This document shows, piece after piece, positions 44,604-54,355 of a DNA stretch of 64,000 nt. How positions within the stretch are numbered: the stretch's first letter is position 1; each line of letters begins with the position of its first letter. This stretch comes from Methylobacter sp. BlB1 (lineage in GTDB: Bacteria > Pseudomonadota > Gammaproteobacteria > Methylococcales > Methylomonadaceae), in assembly GCF_015476545.1 (NCBI RefSeq), contig NZ_JADMKV010000004.1, positions 1 through 64,000 on the forward strand, given 5' to 3'. The translations under genes were made by a program, and so were the position numbers. The notes under the pieces are model-generated. The model did no database searches. It had not been told where the DNA came from and was given only the letters and a program-made list of their open reading frames with translations.

Positions 44604-45440
44604 CTAATAAGATATTTGCACCTGATAACTGCCGCCTATCACGAGGTATTCGGATTCCCCGCGCAAGGTGTGCCGGGGCAGCAGTTCATTGAAAAACAGC
44701 AATTTCACTTTCGGCACTTTCGCTTCGATAATATAGTCGCCGAATTCACTGGCCCGGCTGTATCGATCGGTAAACGAAACGATGTTGTTCAGGCGCAGTA
44801 CCATCCGGTGGCCGTCGTTTTTTTCCTGCACACAGTCTGTAAGTTTGTTGACGCCCCGGTACAACGTCAAATGGCTGCCTGCCGGCGTGTTGAAGCGCAT
44901 CGCGACCCATTGGCAAAATTCGTAAAGCAGGTCGAGCTGCAGGTAGATGCAATTGTTGTGATAACGGCTGTTCATTTTGTCCTGGATGTATTCCATCCAG
45001 GCCCTGGTCGTAAAACCGCTGATCGGCGCCTTGTGATAAGTCGGCAACAAACCAAAGCGGCTTTCCACCCAGCCTTTTAATACGGCGCTTTGCGCATTGT
45101 TGGAATCAAAACTCCAATCCTGCAACAGGCTCAGATAACTGCTGCGGAACCGCCGCCGGCCTTGTGCATCGACCTTAAGCCGCTGCTCGTCCTCAAAGCC
45201 GAAAACCAGGCTCATGTAATCCTGAAACAGAGCGCCTGCCTGCGCCACGGTCTGTGCCTCCGCCAGTTTATCGAACAGGCCGGCATTGGTTTCGCGGGTG
45301 CCGTGTATGTGCAATTCGCAAGGGTGTTCGTTAAAATCGGCGCTGGCCAGAAAAGCTGTCGAAATGCCCAGCAGATTGGTGCTGTGACCGGTCAATGCGA
45401 TATTGCGGCCGCATTGCGGTATTGCGTCATTCAAAATCAA
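44604..45440 (-). CDS. draT: NAD+-dinitrogen-reductase ADP-ribosyltransferase
   Basis: DraT attaches ADP-ribose from NAD+ to an arginine of the nitrogenase iron protein, switching nitrogenase off after ammonium or energy shock. The 278-residue protein matches the family, with CELHIHGTRETNAGLFDKL near 40-58, FQDYMSLVFGFEDEQR near 70, and LTLYRGVNKL near 190. The start is TTG at 45440, with GGAGAG and AGGTGG upstream. A 53-bp gap separates it from draG. Nitrogenase genes themselves are outside the window. Confidence 0.92.
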   Translation of the reverse strand: MILNDAIPQCGRNIALTGHSTNLLGISTAFLASADFNEHPCELHIHGTRETNAGLFDKLAEAQTVAQAGALFQDYMSLVFGFEDEQRLKVDAQGRRRFRSSYLSLLQDWSFDSNNAQSAVLKGWVESRFGLLPTYHKAPISGFTTRAWMEYIQDKMNSRYHNNCIYLQLDLLYEFCQWVAMRFNTPAGSHLTLYRGVNKLTDCVQEKNDGHRMVLRLNNIVSFTDRYSRASEFGDYIIEAKVPKVKLLFFNELLPRHTLRGESEYLVIGGSYQVQISY

Positions 45441-45644
45441 CCACCTGCTCTCCTTTATTTCTTATTGATCCAATGGTACAGGCAAAACACCCTAGGAAAA
45501 ACAAAAACCGTTAATGATAAATTGACGAATTTGCTTTATATTGCGACGCAGCTTAGCCGTTAAAAGCGATGCTCAGGCCAAGGATGCCCGTCAGATGCAG
45601 ACTTGAATTTGCAAGCAATACCTTATTTTCAGGAAAAAATCATC

Positions 45645-46370
45645 ATGCTGACCCTCTATCAATTCCCTATCTCCCATTACTGTGAAAAAGTGCGCTGGGC
45701 GCTCGATTACAAGAGGCTGGACTACCGGACCGTCAATCTCCTGCCCGGCCTGCACATGGCCAAGGCCACGAAGCTGAGCGGTACATCATCACTCCCTGTT
45801 CTGGTCCATGACGGCAGGATAATCAAGAATTCCAGCGATATTGTCGATTATCTGGATGCGCATTTTCCCGAATCGCCGCTGACGCCTGACAATCAGGCAT
45901 TAAGGCAGGAAGCCATGGAATGGGAGAAATTTGCAGATGAACAGATAGGCATTATGGTCAGGGCGGTCTGTTATCATGTCTTGCTGGACCATCCGGACAT
46001 GCTGATCCCGATATTTACCAACGGCGGCCCCTGGTATGGGCGCTTTGTCATGCCCTTCATATACCCGAAACTGAGCAGCGCCATGCGCAACAAGATGAAG
46101 CTCAATCAAAGCACTTCGCAGACAGCGCTTGAACAGCTCGATCGAGCGATCGACAAACTCGATGCGCACCTGCAGAACCGGAAATTCCTGGTCGGCGATT
46201 GCTTTACGCGGGCGGATCTGGCGGTCGCTTCATTGCTGGCGCCTTTGTGCAAAGCGGAAAAATACGGCGTCGATTGGCCGCAACGATTCCCCGAGCCGCT
46301 TGAGAAGATCAGCGAGAGCTATTCCGGGAAAACGGCCTGGGTCAAGCGCTTATATGCAGACTATCGGTGA
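45645..46370 (+). CDS. glutathione S-transferase family protein
   Basis: The 241-residue cytosolic protein has an N-terminal thioredoxin-like GST domain (LYQFPISHYCEKVRWALDYK, then SLPVLVHDGRIIKNSSDIVDYLD) and an all-helical C-terminal domain (FLVGDCFTRADLAVASLLAPL). Ser/Cys in SHYCEK is the likely catalytic region, as in beta- and omega-like classes. ATG at 45645 sets the family's normal N-terminus, with AGGAAA upstream. Substrate unknown. The 200 bp between it and the divergent draT show no other feature. Confidence 0.85.
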   Translation: MLTLYQFPISHYCEKVRWALDYKRLDYRTVNLLPGLHMAKATKLSGTSSLPVLVHDGRIIKNSSDIVDYLDAHFPESPLTPDNQALRQEAMEWEKFADEQIGIMVRAVCYHVLLDHPDMLIPIFTNGGPWYGRFVMPFIYPKLSSAMRNKMKLNQSTSQTALEQLDRAIDKLDAHLQNRKFLVGDCFTRADLAVASLLAPLCKAEKYGVDWPQRFPEPLEKISESYSGKTAWVKRLYADYR

Positions 46371-46460
46371 TTGGCAAGCGTCATGCCTCAACGGTCAATT
46401 TGAGGTAGAATTGCATCTTTCCAAGGCTATCTTGTCCATCGCTGCATCAACAATAAACTT

Positions 46461-47213
46461 ATGAACAACTCCATCATCTATGCGCTTGATTTTGACGGCG
46501 TGATTTGCGACAGCGCGGTCGAAACCGCGATAACAGGCTGGAAATGCGCCGGCCAGATCTGGGATGACATGCCCGGCCCTGTACCGCCGCAATCCTTGAT
46601 CGACCAGTTTCGCCGGGTACGGCCGATCATCGAAACCGGCTATGAAGCAATACTGGCCATGCGCCTTTTGCATCTGGGCGAAACGACGGATGCAATCTAC
46701 AGCGATTACGCCGGCAAAACTCAGGCGCTGATGCAAGATGCGCAAGTGACTGTCAATGACCTGAAAAAACTGTTCGGCGAAACACGCGATGCCTGGATAG
46801 ACTCGGCGCTGGCCGAGTGGGTCGACATGAATCCGCTATTCTCCGGCATCGGCGACAAACTGCGGCGGCTGGGGCAGCAGGGCCTCTGGTATATCATCAC
46901 GACCAAGCAGGAGCGCTTCGTCAGACAGATACTGAAAGCCAATCAAGTTGATCTGCCCGACGCGCATATTTTCGGTCTCGACCGCAATATGAGCAAACAG
47001 GAGGTTTTGAAAGGATTACTGGAAAAACATCCGCAGCAGTCGATTCATTTTGTCGAGGACAGGCTGCCGACCCTGTTGAATGTGCAAAAAAACGATGAAC
47101 TGGCCCGCATCAAGCTCATCTTTGCCTTATGGGGTTATAACACCGACGAAGACAAAGCCATCGCCGCCCAAAATCCCTTTGGTAACCAACTGCTGGAAGA
47201 CTTTCTGGCATAG
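46461..47213 (+). CDS. HAD-superfamily hydrolase
   Basis: The 250-residue protein has the HAD nucleophile motif ALDFDGVICDSAVET (residues 8-22), a helical cap, the second motif IITTKQERFV near 138 (threonine), and the C-terminal VEDRLPTLLNV with the metal-binding acidic pair near 200. It should be a small-molecule phosphatase of unknown substrate, probably in the cytoplasm. It follows the GST gene by 90 bp in the same direction. Confidence 0.82.
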   Translation: MNNSIIYALDFDGVICDSAVETAITGWKCAGQIWDDMPGPVPPQSLIDQFRRVRPIIETGYEAILAMRLLHLGETTDAIYSDYAGKTQALMQDAQVTVNDLKKLFGETRDAWIDSALAEWVDMNPLFSGIGDKLRRLGQQGLWYIITTKQERFVRQILKANQVDLPDAHIFGLDRNMSKQEVLKGLLEKHPQQSIHFVEDRLPTLLNVQKNDELARIKLIFALWGYNTDEDKAIAAQNPFGNQLLEDFLA

Positions 47214-47221
47214 GCAACCTT

Positions 47222-47489
47222 GTAACTGATGTTATGCATGGGCCGTTTTTTATCCTGCTTGCCGCGCTGGCGGATAGGTTTTTCGTTCAACTCACGCACC
47301 TTGCCGCCTGAACGGTGATGCGCGTGTGTGGGTGCAAATTTACTTGTGCCCTTTGCGGGTATTCGCACTTAACCATCTTTAAAAAATAGCAGCGTTTCGG
47401 GTCGAATGAATTCGACCCTACAGTTTACCGTCGCACTGGCGGTATTTTTTAAACCTGTCTCAATTCAACTGATGCGTAACATCAGTTAC
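47222..47489. repeat. MITE-like element, family 2, best copy
   Basis: The 268-bp stretch is bounded by inverted ends gtaactgatgttatgcat and atgcgtaacatcagttac, which differ at one position. It encodes nothing plausible. Internal tgccgcgctggcgg and the left end recur at 30963 and 43511. It fills the gap between the HAD gene and the convergent Cache gene. No clear target-site duplication was confirmed. Confidence 0.7.
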
Positions 47490-47501
47490 TTTAATAAAGA
47501 C

Positions 47502-49151
47502 CTACTCTTCCGGATAAAGGCCCGAACCGACGATATAGACATCCGCACCTGACTGGACCTTCCGCACGAAGGTCAGTTTGCGTGCGGGCGTATTCTGCCC
47601 GGGCTTGTACCAGTGAATATCCATCCAGACGCTGCCTTCTTTCATGGCGGCGGCGATTCCCTCCTCGATCACCGCATGTTCCTTCAGATCCCTGAGATTA
47701 ATGAGGTTCCTCCCTTCCAGGCTGGGGAAGGCTGGATTCACCAACTCGGTGCCATCCGGAGCAACCACGAACACATAGGTGTTCATGAAGACGAAAGGAC
47801 CTGTTTTATCGCGCAACTGTCCGAAGGCTTCTTGCCCTTGCTCGGAGATCAGGATGGCGGCGCGATTAACAACATCTTCGATGAAGGCCTTGTCCATCTG
47901 CATGTTGTAAATGCCGCAGCCGATAATGTGCGGCGTCCCGGATGGGAAATTCACGCGCTTCAGGAACGTGGACTTCCAGATCGGGAAGATATTCCGGGGC
48001 TTGGGGTGCATGTAGTGGATCCATCCTTCGCCTGAAGGATTACTGACCGCATTGAAGATCATCCAGCCGACAGGCCTGCCCAGGATGTCCTTCACCCCAT
48101 GCATATTCTCCCCCTCGCCTTCCGGGTTGGCGGCATGAAACACTTGGGTTCCATCCATTGCCCAGGCAAAGAAATAGATATCATCATGGAGCCACTTGGA
48201 TCCCTGCTTGCGGAATTCGGGATAAGCCTGCTCGCCCTGCATTTCGAAGACGGCCGCGCCCTCCCGCACCAGCTCCATCAGTTCCGCAGCAGTCATGGCT
48301 TTAACTGGAGCTGCTTTGGGCGCATCGGCTAAATAAACACCGCTCCCCACCATCACCCACTGGTCGCCGATTTGCGCTTTGGTCACGTAAGCCGATTTCT
48401 GCGTGGCAATACTTTCTCCCGGCTTGGGCCACATATAATCGACCCAGCCGGAACCTTGTGTCCGCACTATCTCGAGCATCTCGCGGATAAACTGTCTGCC
48501 TTGGGTATCTTTCCAATCCAGAAAGCTGCGCCCTTCCAGGTTCGGAAAAGGCGGGAGAGCGAGATTGACTCCATTTCTATCGAACACAAATATATACTCG
48601 TCCTTGGCGATGAAAGGACCGGCCGGATCATGGAAGAGCTTAAAAGCCGCCGCGCCATGCCGCTCGATTTGTTCGGCTGCATTTTGCACCGCATCCACGG
48701 CAAAAGACTTTTCCATGCGATCATTGTACATGCCGCTGCTGATAATATAACGTTTGCCGGACGGGGCTGTTGCCAGCCGCGCATAGGTGCTTTTCCACCG
48801 CGGCAGCAATCCGCCCGGTACAGGCCATTGGTAGTGATACCAGCCTTCCGGTTTATCGGGAACTGCCGTTGCGGCATCGATAAGTCCCTGGATAATCGGC
48901 TTTCCATTGATATCCTTCAATTCCAGCACATTCCTGCCTTCCAGCTCCGGATCGGGATGGACCAGCATGTTCCCTTCAGGGTCCAGCACAAAGACGTAGG
49001 TTTCTTCCCTCCGCCAGCGGCTGCCGGAGACGCGGAAATCACTAAATGCCGCTTCGCCTTTGCTGCGAACGGACTCTGCCGCGTCATTCACCAAGGCGAC
49101 GAGTTCGCGTGTCTCCTCATATTCGTAAGACTGTTCGGAATGTGTGAGCAT
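47502..49151 (-). CDS. protein of four tandem Cache-like repeats
   Basis: The ~549-residue product contains four homologous units of about 130-140 residues. Each ends with a tryptophan/proline signature: WYHYQWPVPGG, GWVDYMWPKPGES, GWIHYMHPKPRN and VWMDIHWYKPGQN, followed by strands and GSGVY/GCGIY/GSGLY. These resemble single Cache (sCache_2-type) ligand-binding domains, which usually sit in the periplasmic part of receptors. Here there is no signal peptide, membrane helix or output domain. ATG at 49151 has an ideal AGAGGA seven bases upstream; TTG at 49190 would add 13 residues. Function unknown; it may bind a small carboxylate or amine. Confidence 0.75.
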   Translation of the reverse strand: MLTHSEQSYEYEETRELVALVNDAAESVRSKGEAAFSDFRVSGSRWRREETYVFVLDPEGNMLVHPDPELEGRNVLELKDINGKPIIQGLIDAATAVPDKPEGWYHYQWPVPGGLLPRWKSTYARLATAPSGKRYIISSGMYNDRMEKSFAVDAVQNAAEQIERHGAAAFKLFHDPAGPFIAKDEYIFVFDRNGVNLALPPFPNLEGRSFLDWKDTQGRQFIREMLEIVRTQGSGWVDYMWPKPGESIATQKSAYVTKAQIGDQWVMVGSGVYLADAPKAAPVKAMTAAELMELVREGAAVFEMQGEQAYPEFRKQGSKWLHDDIYFFAWAMDGTQVFHAANPEGEGENMHGVKDILGRPVGWMIFNAVSNPSGEGWIHYMHPKPRNIFPIWKSTFLKRVNFPSGTPHIIGCGIYNMQMDKAFIEDVVNRAAILISEQGQEAFGQLRDKTGPFVFMNTYVFVVAPDGTELVNPAFPSLEGRNLINLRDLKEHAVIEEGIAAAMKEGSVWMDIHWYKPGQNTPARKLTFVRKVQSGADVYIVGSGLYPEE

Positions 49152-49354
49152 TTGAAGTTCCTCTGCTGTCAATGAGGTTCGCACCGCCAATTCTTGTTTC
49201 TTTGGAACTTCTCTGTCACTAAAAGGTTTCCGGTTTAAAAACAGGTACCGATGAAAGCATTTGATTTCAAAGTCCCTTCTGCTGAAATTTCACCCGTGCC
49301 TTGGCCTATTGTTGATCTGCCGCCCTCAACCGTGAGCCCATACCTTTTGTATGT

Positions 49355-52300
49355 TCAACAATTCCCCTCAACGAAAACCCGACTCTTCCCCCCGCCCTGT
49401 CTTTCAACCACAACCTTGGCGCCTATCCTTTCGACCAGTATCGGCACGTGCGAGATGATGCCGACTTTCCGGCCCAGGGCTTGCAGCGTGTCCAGGCTGG
49501 CGATGGCGATGTCGAGGGTCTCCGGGTCCAGGCTGCCGAAGCCTTCGTCGATGAACAGCGATTCGACCTGGGTCTTGTTCGAGGACAACGAGGCCAGGCC
49601 CAGCGCCAACGCCAGCGAGACCAGGAAGCTTTCGCCGCCGGACAGGCTGTGTACGCTGCGCACGTCGTCAGCCATGTCGCGGTCTATAATCTGCAGTTCC
49701 AGTTCGCTGCCCGGCACGCGCTGCAGCCGGTAGCGCCTGGCGAAGTCTTCCAGATGACGGTTGCTGTGCGCCAGCAGGGCTTCCAGAGTCAGGCTCTGGG
49801 CGAAGCTGCGGAATTTGGCACCGGATTTCGAGCCGATCAGCTCATTCAGGCTTTCCCATTGCTGCCAGCGCGCCTGCTGCTTGTCCAGCTCCGCTTTCAG
49901 CCGGCTGCCGGCGCTGATTTTCTTGTCGTCCTCGCGCAGCAGTATCAGTTTTTCTTCCTTCTGCGAATTTAATAGTTGCCGCTGTTGCCGCAATTCCTGG
50001 GCGATCTGCCTGGCGAGTTCCTCGGTCTCCAGCGGCGCATGGATCTCGTGCCGCTGTCTCTCGTCCGCTTTGTCTTTCAACAGTGCGGCCGATTCGTGCA
50101 GCGCCTTTTCCAGTGCCGCTCGGCTGGCTTTCTGCTCATTAAGCCAGGACTCGTCCTTTTCGAGCAGTTGTTTCAGGCCGTCCAGATCGATGCCCTGCCT
50201 TGCCAGCGCCTGGTTCAGCGCGGCCTGGGCCTTTTCCAGATTGCCGGCGCGCCGGTCGGTCTCGGCCTGCCAGTGCCTCTGGTTTTGCCGCTGTGTTGCC
50301 AGATCGGTTTCGGCCTGAACGGCGTCATTGCCGGCCTGCTCGTAGACGGTTCTGGCTGCCTGGACCTTGCGGTTCAACATCTGCTCGTGGCTGTCGACCG
50401 TCTCGCCATCGGCATCCGGCAACAAGGCATTGCGCTCTTCCGACAGTTTCTGTTTTTCTTCTGTCTTCAGTGCGATTTCGGCCTGCTTGGCCTGGCAGAG
50501 TTGCCGGCTCTGCTGCAGCGTCTGGGCAGCGAGCTCTTCTTCGCGATTGGCATCAGCCAGGGCCCGAGCGACTGTCTGTACATCCTGCTCCGCCTGCTGC
50601 CATTGACCGACCTGGGCGGCCAGACTTTGCCTGAACCGGTCGGCATCGCGCATCAGCTCGGACTGCCAGCCGTCGATCCGGGCGAACGGCGCCTGCAACA
50701 GCCCGGTCAGTGCGCTCAGTTGCGTTTCCGTTTCCTGAAGCTGGTCTGAAAAATGGTTCAGATTGGCTTTGCCTTCGACCAGCCGGCTGTCGAGCGCTGC
50801 CTGCCGTCCCATCAAGCTTTCCAGTTTCTGCTTGCCGGCGTCGAACAGAGCCTGAACCGTTTTGATCTGCTTTTGCAGTGCTATGGCTTGTTTTTCCTGC
50901 TGCTTGACCTGCTCCCACTCGGCCGTTAAATGTTCGGCCTGCTGTTCCAGCAGCGGTAAAAGCCCGGCATCGGCAAGGGCCAGTCCGGTTCTGTCAGGCA
51001 GGGCCAAAGCGTGCCACTCGTTATGGCAGTCCGCCAGTTTCTCCTGGGCCTGAGCCATTTGCTGTGTCAGCGCTAGCTTTTGTTCCTGTTTCTGGTCGAT
51101 CAATTTTTGCAGCCCGGCGATCGATTCGATCAGTGCCACTTTTTCGCTTTCCAGTTCCCTGACTCTGGCCTGCTGCGCGTCTTCCAGCGGCGTATCGATA
51201 CGGTCATGATCGCGCCAGGGATGCTCGAGCGCTCCGCAGACGGGACAGGGTTGGCCGGGCTGGAGTAGATCGCGGAATTCCTGGGCGTTTTTATGCGTGG
51301 CGGCCTGGATCAGGGCCAGAGATTTTCTGGCCTCTTCGAGCGCGATGGCATTGGCTGACTGTTGCCGGGTTGCCGTTTGCAGTTGCCCGGCCGCATCGGT
51401 CAGCGCCTGCCCGATGGCGGCCAGTTTATCGCTGTCCTGCGCCAGAGCCTGCTGCAGCGCCAGCGCTTCATGAGCCAGCTTCAGGCCAGCATTGACTTGT
51501 TCGCGTTTGATTTCCAGATCGTCTTTGGTCCGGTTCAGGTCCTCAAGCGAATATTGGCCGACCTGCTGTTTCAGCGGCTCCAGTGTTGCCTGTTGCTTGT
51601 CCTGTTCCTCTCGGCTTTCGATGATGGCTTTTTTGATTTCGGCCATCAGGCGTTCATCGCCATCGGCCGTGTCTTTGCAGGCCTTGAGTTTGACCTTGAT
51701 CTCCGCCTTGCGTGCCGTCAGCATCTGGTAGCGTTCCAGCTCGCCTTGCCAGCGGTTCCATTCGGCCGCGACGGGTTTCAGCGCCTGATTTTCTTCCAGC
51801 CAGCTGTTGAGCTGTTGCTGCTGACCGTTTCTTTCGGCTTGTTGCGCCAGCAAGTCCTGGTGATGCGCTTGCGCGTTTGCCAGTTGTTCCTGCTGCCGGT
51901 CCTGTTCGGCACTCAAGGCATTGATATCGGCCTGCATGATGCCGATGCGTGTGTCCAATTCACGGGCTTTGAGCAATAACGGTTGGGCATCCTGCCGTTT
52001 TTTCTCGGCGGCCAGCAGGGCCTCGGAGGCAGCCGCTGCCTGTTTTTTGGCCGCATTCAGCTTGAGCTCGGCGGCTTCCTGCAATTCGCCGCCGGTTTCC
52101 AGTTTTTGCTGCGCGTCAAGGACTTCGGCCATTGCCGTTTCGTAGTGCGCCAGCAGGGGCTTAAGCGGCTGTGCGGCTTCAACTTTTTCGATCAGCAGGC
52201 GTTCGGGTTCGGCAGCGTCCCAGGCTTGCCGGCTGCTTCCAAAGGCCTCACCGGCCGCCTGTTCGGCCGCTTTCAGGCTGTTCAGCGCCGTATACCAGTC

Positions 52301-53092
52301 GAGGATTTGCTGATTGGCATTGATCGCTTTTTCCAGATTGTCCAGTAACGCGATGCATTGGTCGCGTTCCTGCTCCAGCGCTTGACGGTCGGGCTCGGCC
52401 AGCGGCATCTGGCCCTGCAGCTGTTCTTCGATGCGCTTGAGCGCTTCTTTCTCCTGCTTGGCGCGTTCGAAGGCCTCGATCGACAGCACTGAATAGATAT
52501 CGGTGCCGGTGATGCGCTCGAGCAGATTGGAGCGGTCGTCCTTTCTGGCTTTCAGGAAGGCGGCGAAATCGCCCTGCGCCAGCAGGACCGAACGCCGGAA
52601 CTGGTCGAAATTAAGGTCGATCTTTTCGCTGATCGCTTCCAGCGTGCTCTTTTTGCCCTGCCCTATGCGCTGACCGCTGGCGATATGGGTCAGCGTGATA
52701 TCCTGCGCCTGCAGCCGGCCGGTCGCCTTGCCGCGCGCCTTGCTGACTTCCCAGCGCGCCCGGTAGGCTTGTTTGTCCTTGCCGATGAAATCGACTTCGG
52801 CAAACCCCGAGGCCGTGCCGCGCCGCAGGATCGAGCGCACGTCATTGCTGGTCACGCGCAGGTTTTCATCCTCGCCCCTGTGTCCGACCGCAAAGCCATG
52901 CCCGTCCGGCAGGCGCGGTATTTTGTCGTACAATGCCAGGCACAAGGCGTCCAGTATCGTGCTCTTGCCGGCGCCGGTCTGGCCGGTGATGGCGAACAGG
53001 CCAGTCTGCGCGAGCGGGCCGTCGTCCAGTGAAATCTCGAACGCGTCGGCCAGGCTGGCCAGGTTTTTGCCGCGGATCGCCAAAATACGCAT
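49355..53092 (-). CDS. sbcC: SbcC nuclease/ATPase subunit (Rad50-like)
   Basis: SbcC with SbcD forms the ATP-dependent nuclease that opens hairpins and processes blocked DNA ends. The 1245-residue protein has Walker A GQTGAGKST (37-45), long coiled coils from about 200 to 1050 interrupted by the zinc hook CPVC near 613, the signature SLSGGESFLVSLALALG near 1145, and Walker B SLFIDEGFGSLD near 1178. It is longer than E. coli SbcC but within family range. Its ATG overlaps the sbcD stop codon. Confidence 0.95.
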   Translation of the reverse strand: MRILAIRGKNLASLADAFEISLDDGPLAQTGLFAITGQTGAGKSTILDALCLALYDKIPRLPDGHGFAVGHRGEDENLRVTSNDVRSILRRGTASGFAEVDFIGKDKQAYRARWEVSKARGKATGRLQAQDITLTHIASGQRIGQGKKSTLEAISEKIDLNFDQFRRSVLLAQGDFAAFLKARKDDRSNLLERITGTDIYSVLSIEAFERAKQEKEALKRIEEQLQGQMPLAEPDRQALEQERDQCIALLDNLEKAINANQQILDWYTALNSLKAAEQAAGEAFGSSRQAWDAAEPERLLIEKVEAAQPLKPLLAHYETAMAEVLDAQQKLETGGELQEAAELKLNAAKKQAAAASEALLAAEKKRQDAQPLLLKARELDTRIGIMQADINALSAEQDRQQEQLANAQAHHQDLLAQQAERNGQQQQLNSWLEENQALKPVAAEWNRWQGELERYQMLTARKAEIKVKLKACKDTADGDERLMAEIKKAIIESREEQDKQQATLEPLKQQVGQYSLEDLNRTKDDLEIKREQVNAGLKLAHEALALQQALAQDSDKLAAIGQALTDAAGQLQTATRQQSANAIALEEARKSLALIQAATHKNAQEFRDLLQPGQPCPVCGALEHPWRDHDRIDTPLEDAQQARVRELESEKVALIESIAGLQKLIDQKQEQKLALTQQMAQAQEKLADCHNEWHALALPDRTGLALADAGLLPLLEQQAEHLTAEWEQVKQQEKQAIALQKQIKTVQALFDAGKQKLESLMGRQAALDSRLVEGKANLNHFSDQLQETETQLSALTGLLQAPFARIDGWQSELMRDADRFRQSLAAQVGQWQQAEQDVQTVARALADANREEELAAQTLQQSRQLCQAKQAEIALKTEEKQKLSEERNALLPDADGETVDSHEQMLNRKVQAARTVYEQAGNDAVQAETDLATQRQNQRHWQAETDRRAGNLEKAQAALNQALARQGIDLDGLKQLLEKDESWLNEQKASRAALEKALHESAALLKDKADERQRHEIHAPLETEELARQIAQELRQQRQLLNSQKEEKLILLREDDKKISAGSRLKAELDKQQARWQQWESLNELIGSKSGAKFRSFAQSLTLEALLAHSNRHLEDFARRYRLQRVPGSELELQIIDRDMADDVRSVHSLSGGESFLVSLALALGLASLSSNKTQVESLFIDEGFGSLDPETLDIAIASLDTLQALGRKVGIISHVPILVERIGAKVVVERQGGGKSRVFVEGNC

Positions 53093-54333
53093 CAGTCGCC
53101 TCCCTGCACGCTTTCGACCAGTTCGCTGAACAGCGCCGTCAAGGCTTCCGGCGCGTCCTGGTCGTAGCGGTTCTGGTAGCAGCGCTGGAAAACGTCCAGC
53201 GGCTGCAGTTCTTCCAGCCGCTGTTCGATGTCGATATCGGCCAGACTGTGCTGACTGCCGCGGTAGGCCGTCGATATTTTCAGCAGGCGCAGCGGCAGTC
53301 CGGCGATGGCTTCCTCGATCTGCTGGCGCAGGCCCGGTTCCGGCTTGTCAAGCCGGATTCTCAGTTCCACGAACGGGGTTCGCTCGACCGGCAGGCTGCG
53401 GTCGAGCTCCAGACTTTTCAGTTGCGCGATCACGTCAGGCAGCGCGGCGAAATCGTTGCCGTCGGGAATCCGGATCATCTCGACGCTGCGCGGAATTTGA
53501 ACGGCGATCGTTTCCTCTTGACCGTCCCCGATATCGACCTGCAGCACCTGATGCCGATAGCCGGCTTCATCAAATGACAGCGGAATCGGCGAGCCGCTGT
53601 AGCGGATATGCTCGTGCGGACCGACTTTTTGCGCCAGATGCAGATGGCCCAGAGCCACATAGGCGATGTCGCCGGGGAAAATATCGGCTGGCAGCGCGTG
53701 CTGATTGCCGCCCAGGATCTTGCGCTCGCTCAGTTCCGACACGCAGCCGTTCACCATGTAGCAATGGCCGGTCAGGATCAGACGTTCGCCGTTATCGGCC
53801 TTTTGCTGAAGGGCTTCGAATAATTGCCCATACAGGTCTTTAACACCGGCAATCAACGGATCATCAGCCCCGTCATTGTTAGGCAGGTCGGCATTGCGCA
53901 GAAACGGCATGGCGCCGCACCAGACTTTGACAGCGCCCTGGGCATCGGTCAGCGGCACGATCAGGCGCTGCCAATCGATTTTGCCGTCTTGCTTGCGCAC
54001 CAGACCGCCGACGACATGCACGCCCAGCGCCTTCAGTATCGGGGACGGCGCATCGAGCCGGCTGGCCGAGTCGTGATTGCCGCCGATCAGCACGATATCC
54101 AGATGGGGCTGCTGCGTTCTGGCCTTGACCAGAAACTCATAAAGCTGCGCCTGGGCTGCGGCCGAGGGATTGGCCGTATCGAAGATGTCGCCGGCGATAA
54201 TCAGCGCATCGGCCTGCCTGTCCTGCAGAGTCTGCAGCAGCCAGTTCAGGAACTGCTGGTGTTCGAAATGGCGCGAAACGCCATGCAGATGATGGCCGAG
54301 ATGCCAATCCGCCGTATGGAAAATTCTTAGCAT
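53092..54333 (-). CDS. sbcD: SbcD exonuclease subunit (Mre11-like)
   Basis: The 413-residue metallophosphoesterase contains HTADWHLGH (5-13), IIAGDIFDTANPS (45-57), LIGGNHDSASR (80-90) and the final histidine motif YVALGHLHLAQ near 225, the Mn2+ ligands of the nuclease. It precedes sbcC with overlapping stop and start, the usual pairing. A start at ATG 54333 fits the family N-terminus MLRIFHTADWHLG. Confidence 0.95.
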   Translation of the reverse strand: MLRIFHTADWHLGHHLHGVSRHFEHQQFLNWLLQTLQDRQADALIIAGDIFDTANPSAAAQAQLYEFLVKARTQQPHLDIVLIGGNHDSASRLDAPSPILKALGVHVVGGLVRKQDGKIDWQRLIVPLTDAQGAVKVWCGAMPFLRNADLPNNDGADDPLIAGVKDLYGQLFEALQQKADNGERLILTGHCYMVNGCVSELSERKILGGNQHALPADIFPGDIAYVALGHLHLAQKVGPHEHIRYSGSPIPLSFDEAGYRHQVLQVDIGDGQEETIAVQIPRSVEMIRIPDGNDFAALPDVIAQLKSLELDRSLPVERTPFVELRIRLDKPEPGLRQQIEEAIAGLPLRLLKISTAYRGSQHSLADIDIEQRLEELQPLDVFQRCYQNRYDQDAPEALTALFSELVESVQGGD

Positions 54334-54355
54334 GTCTGTCCTTGATGTTGCCGGC

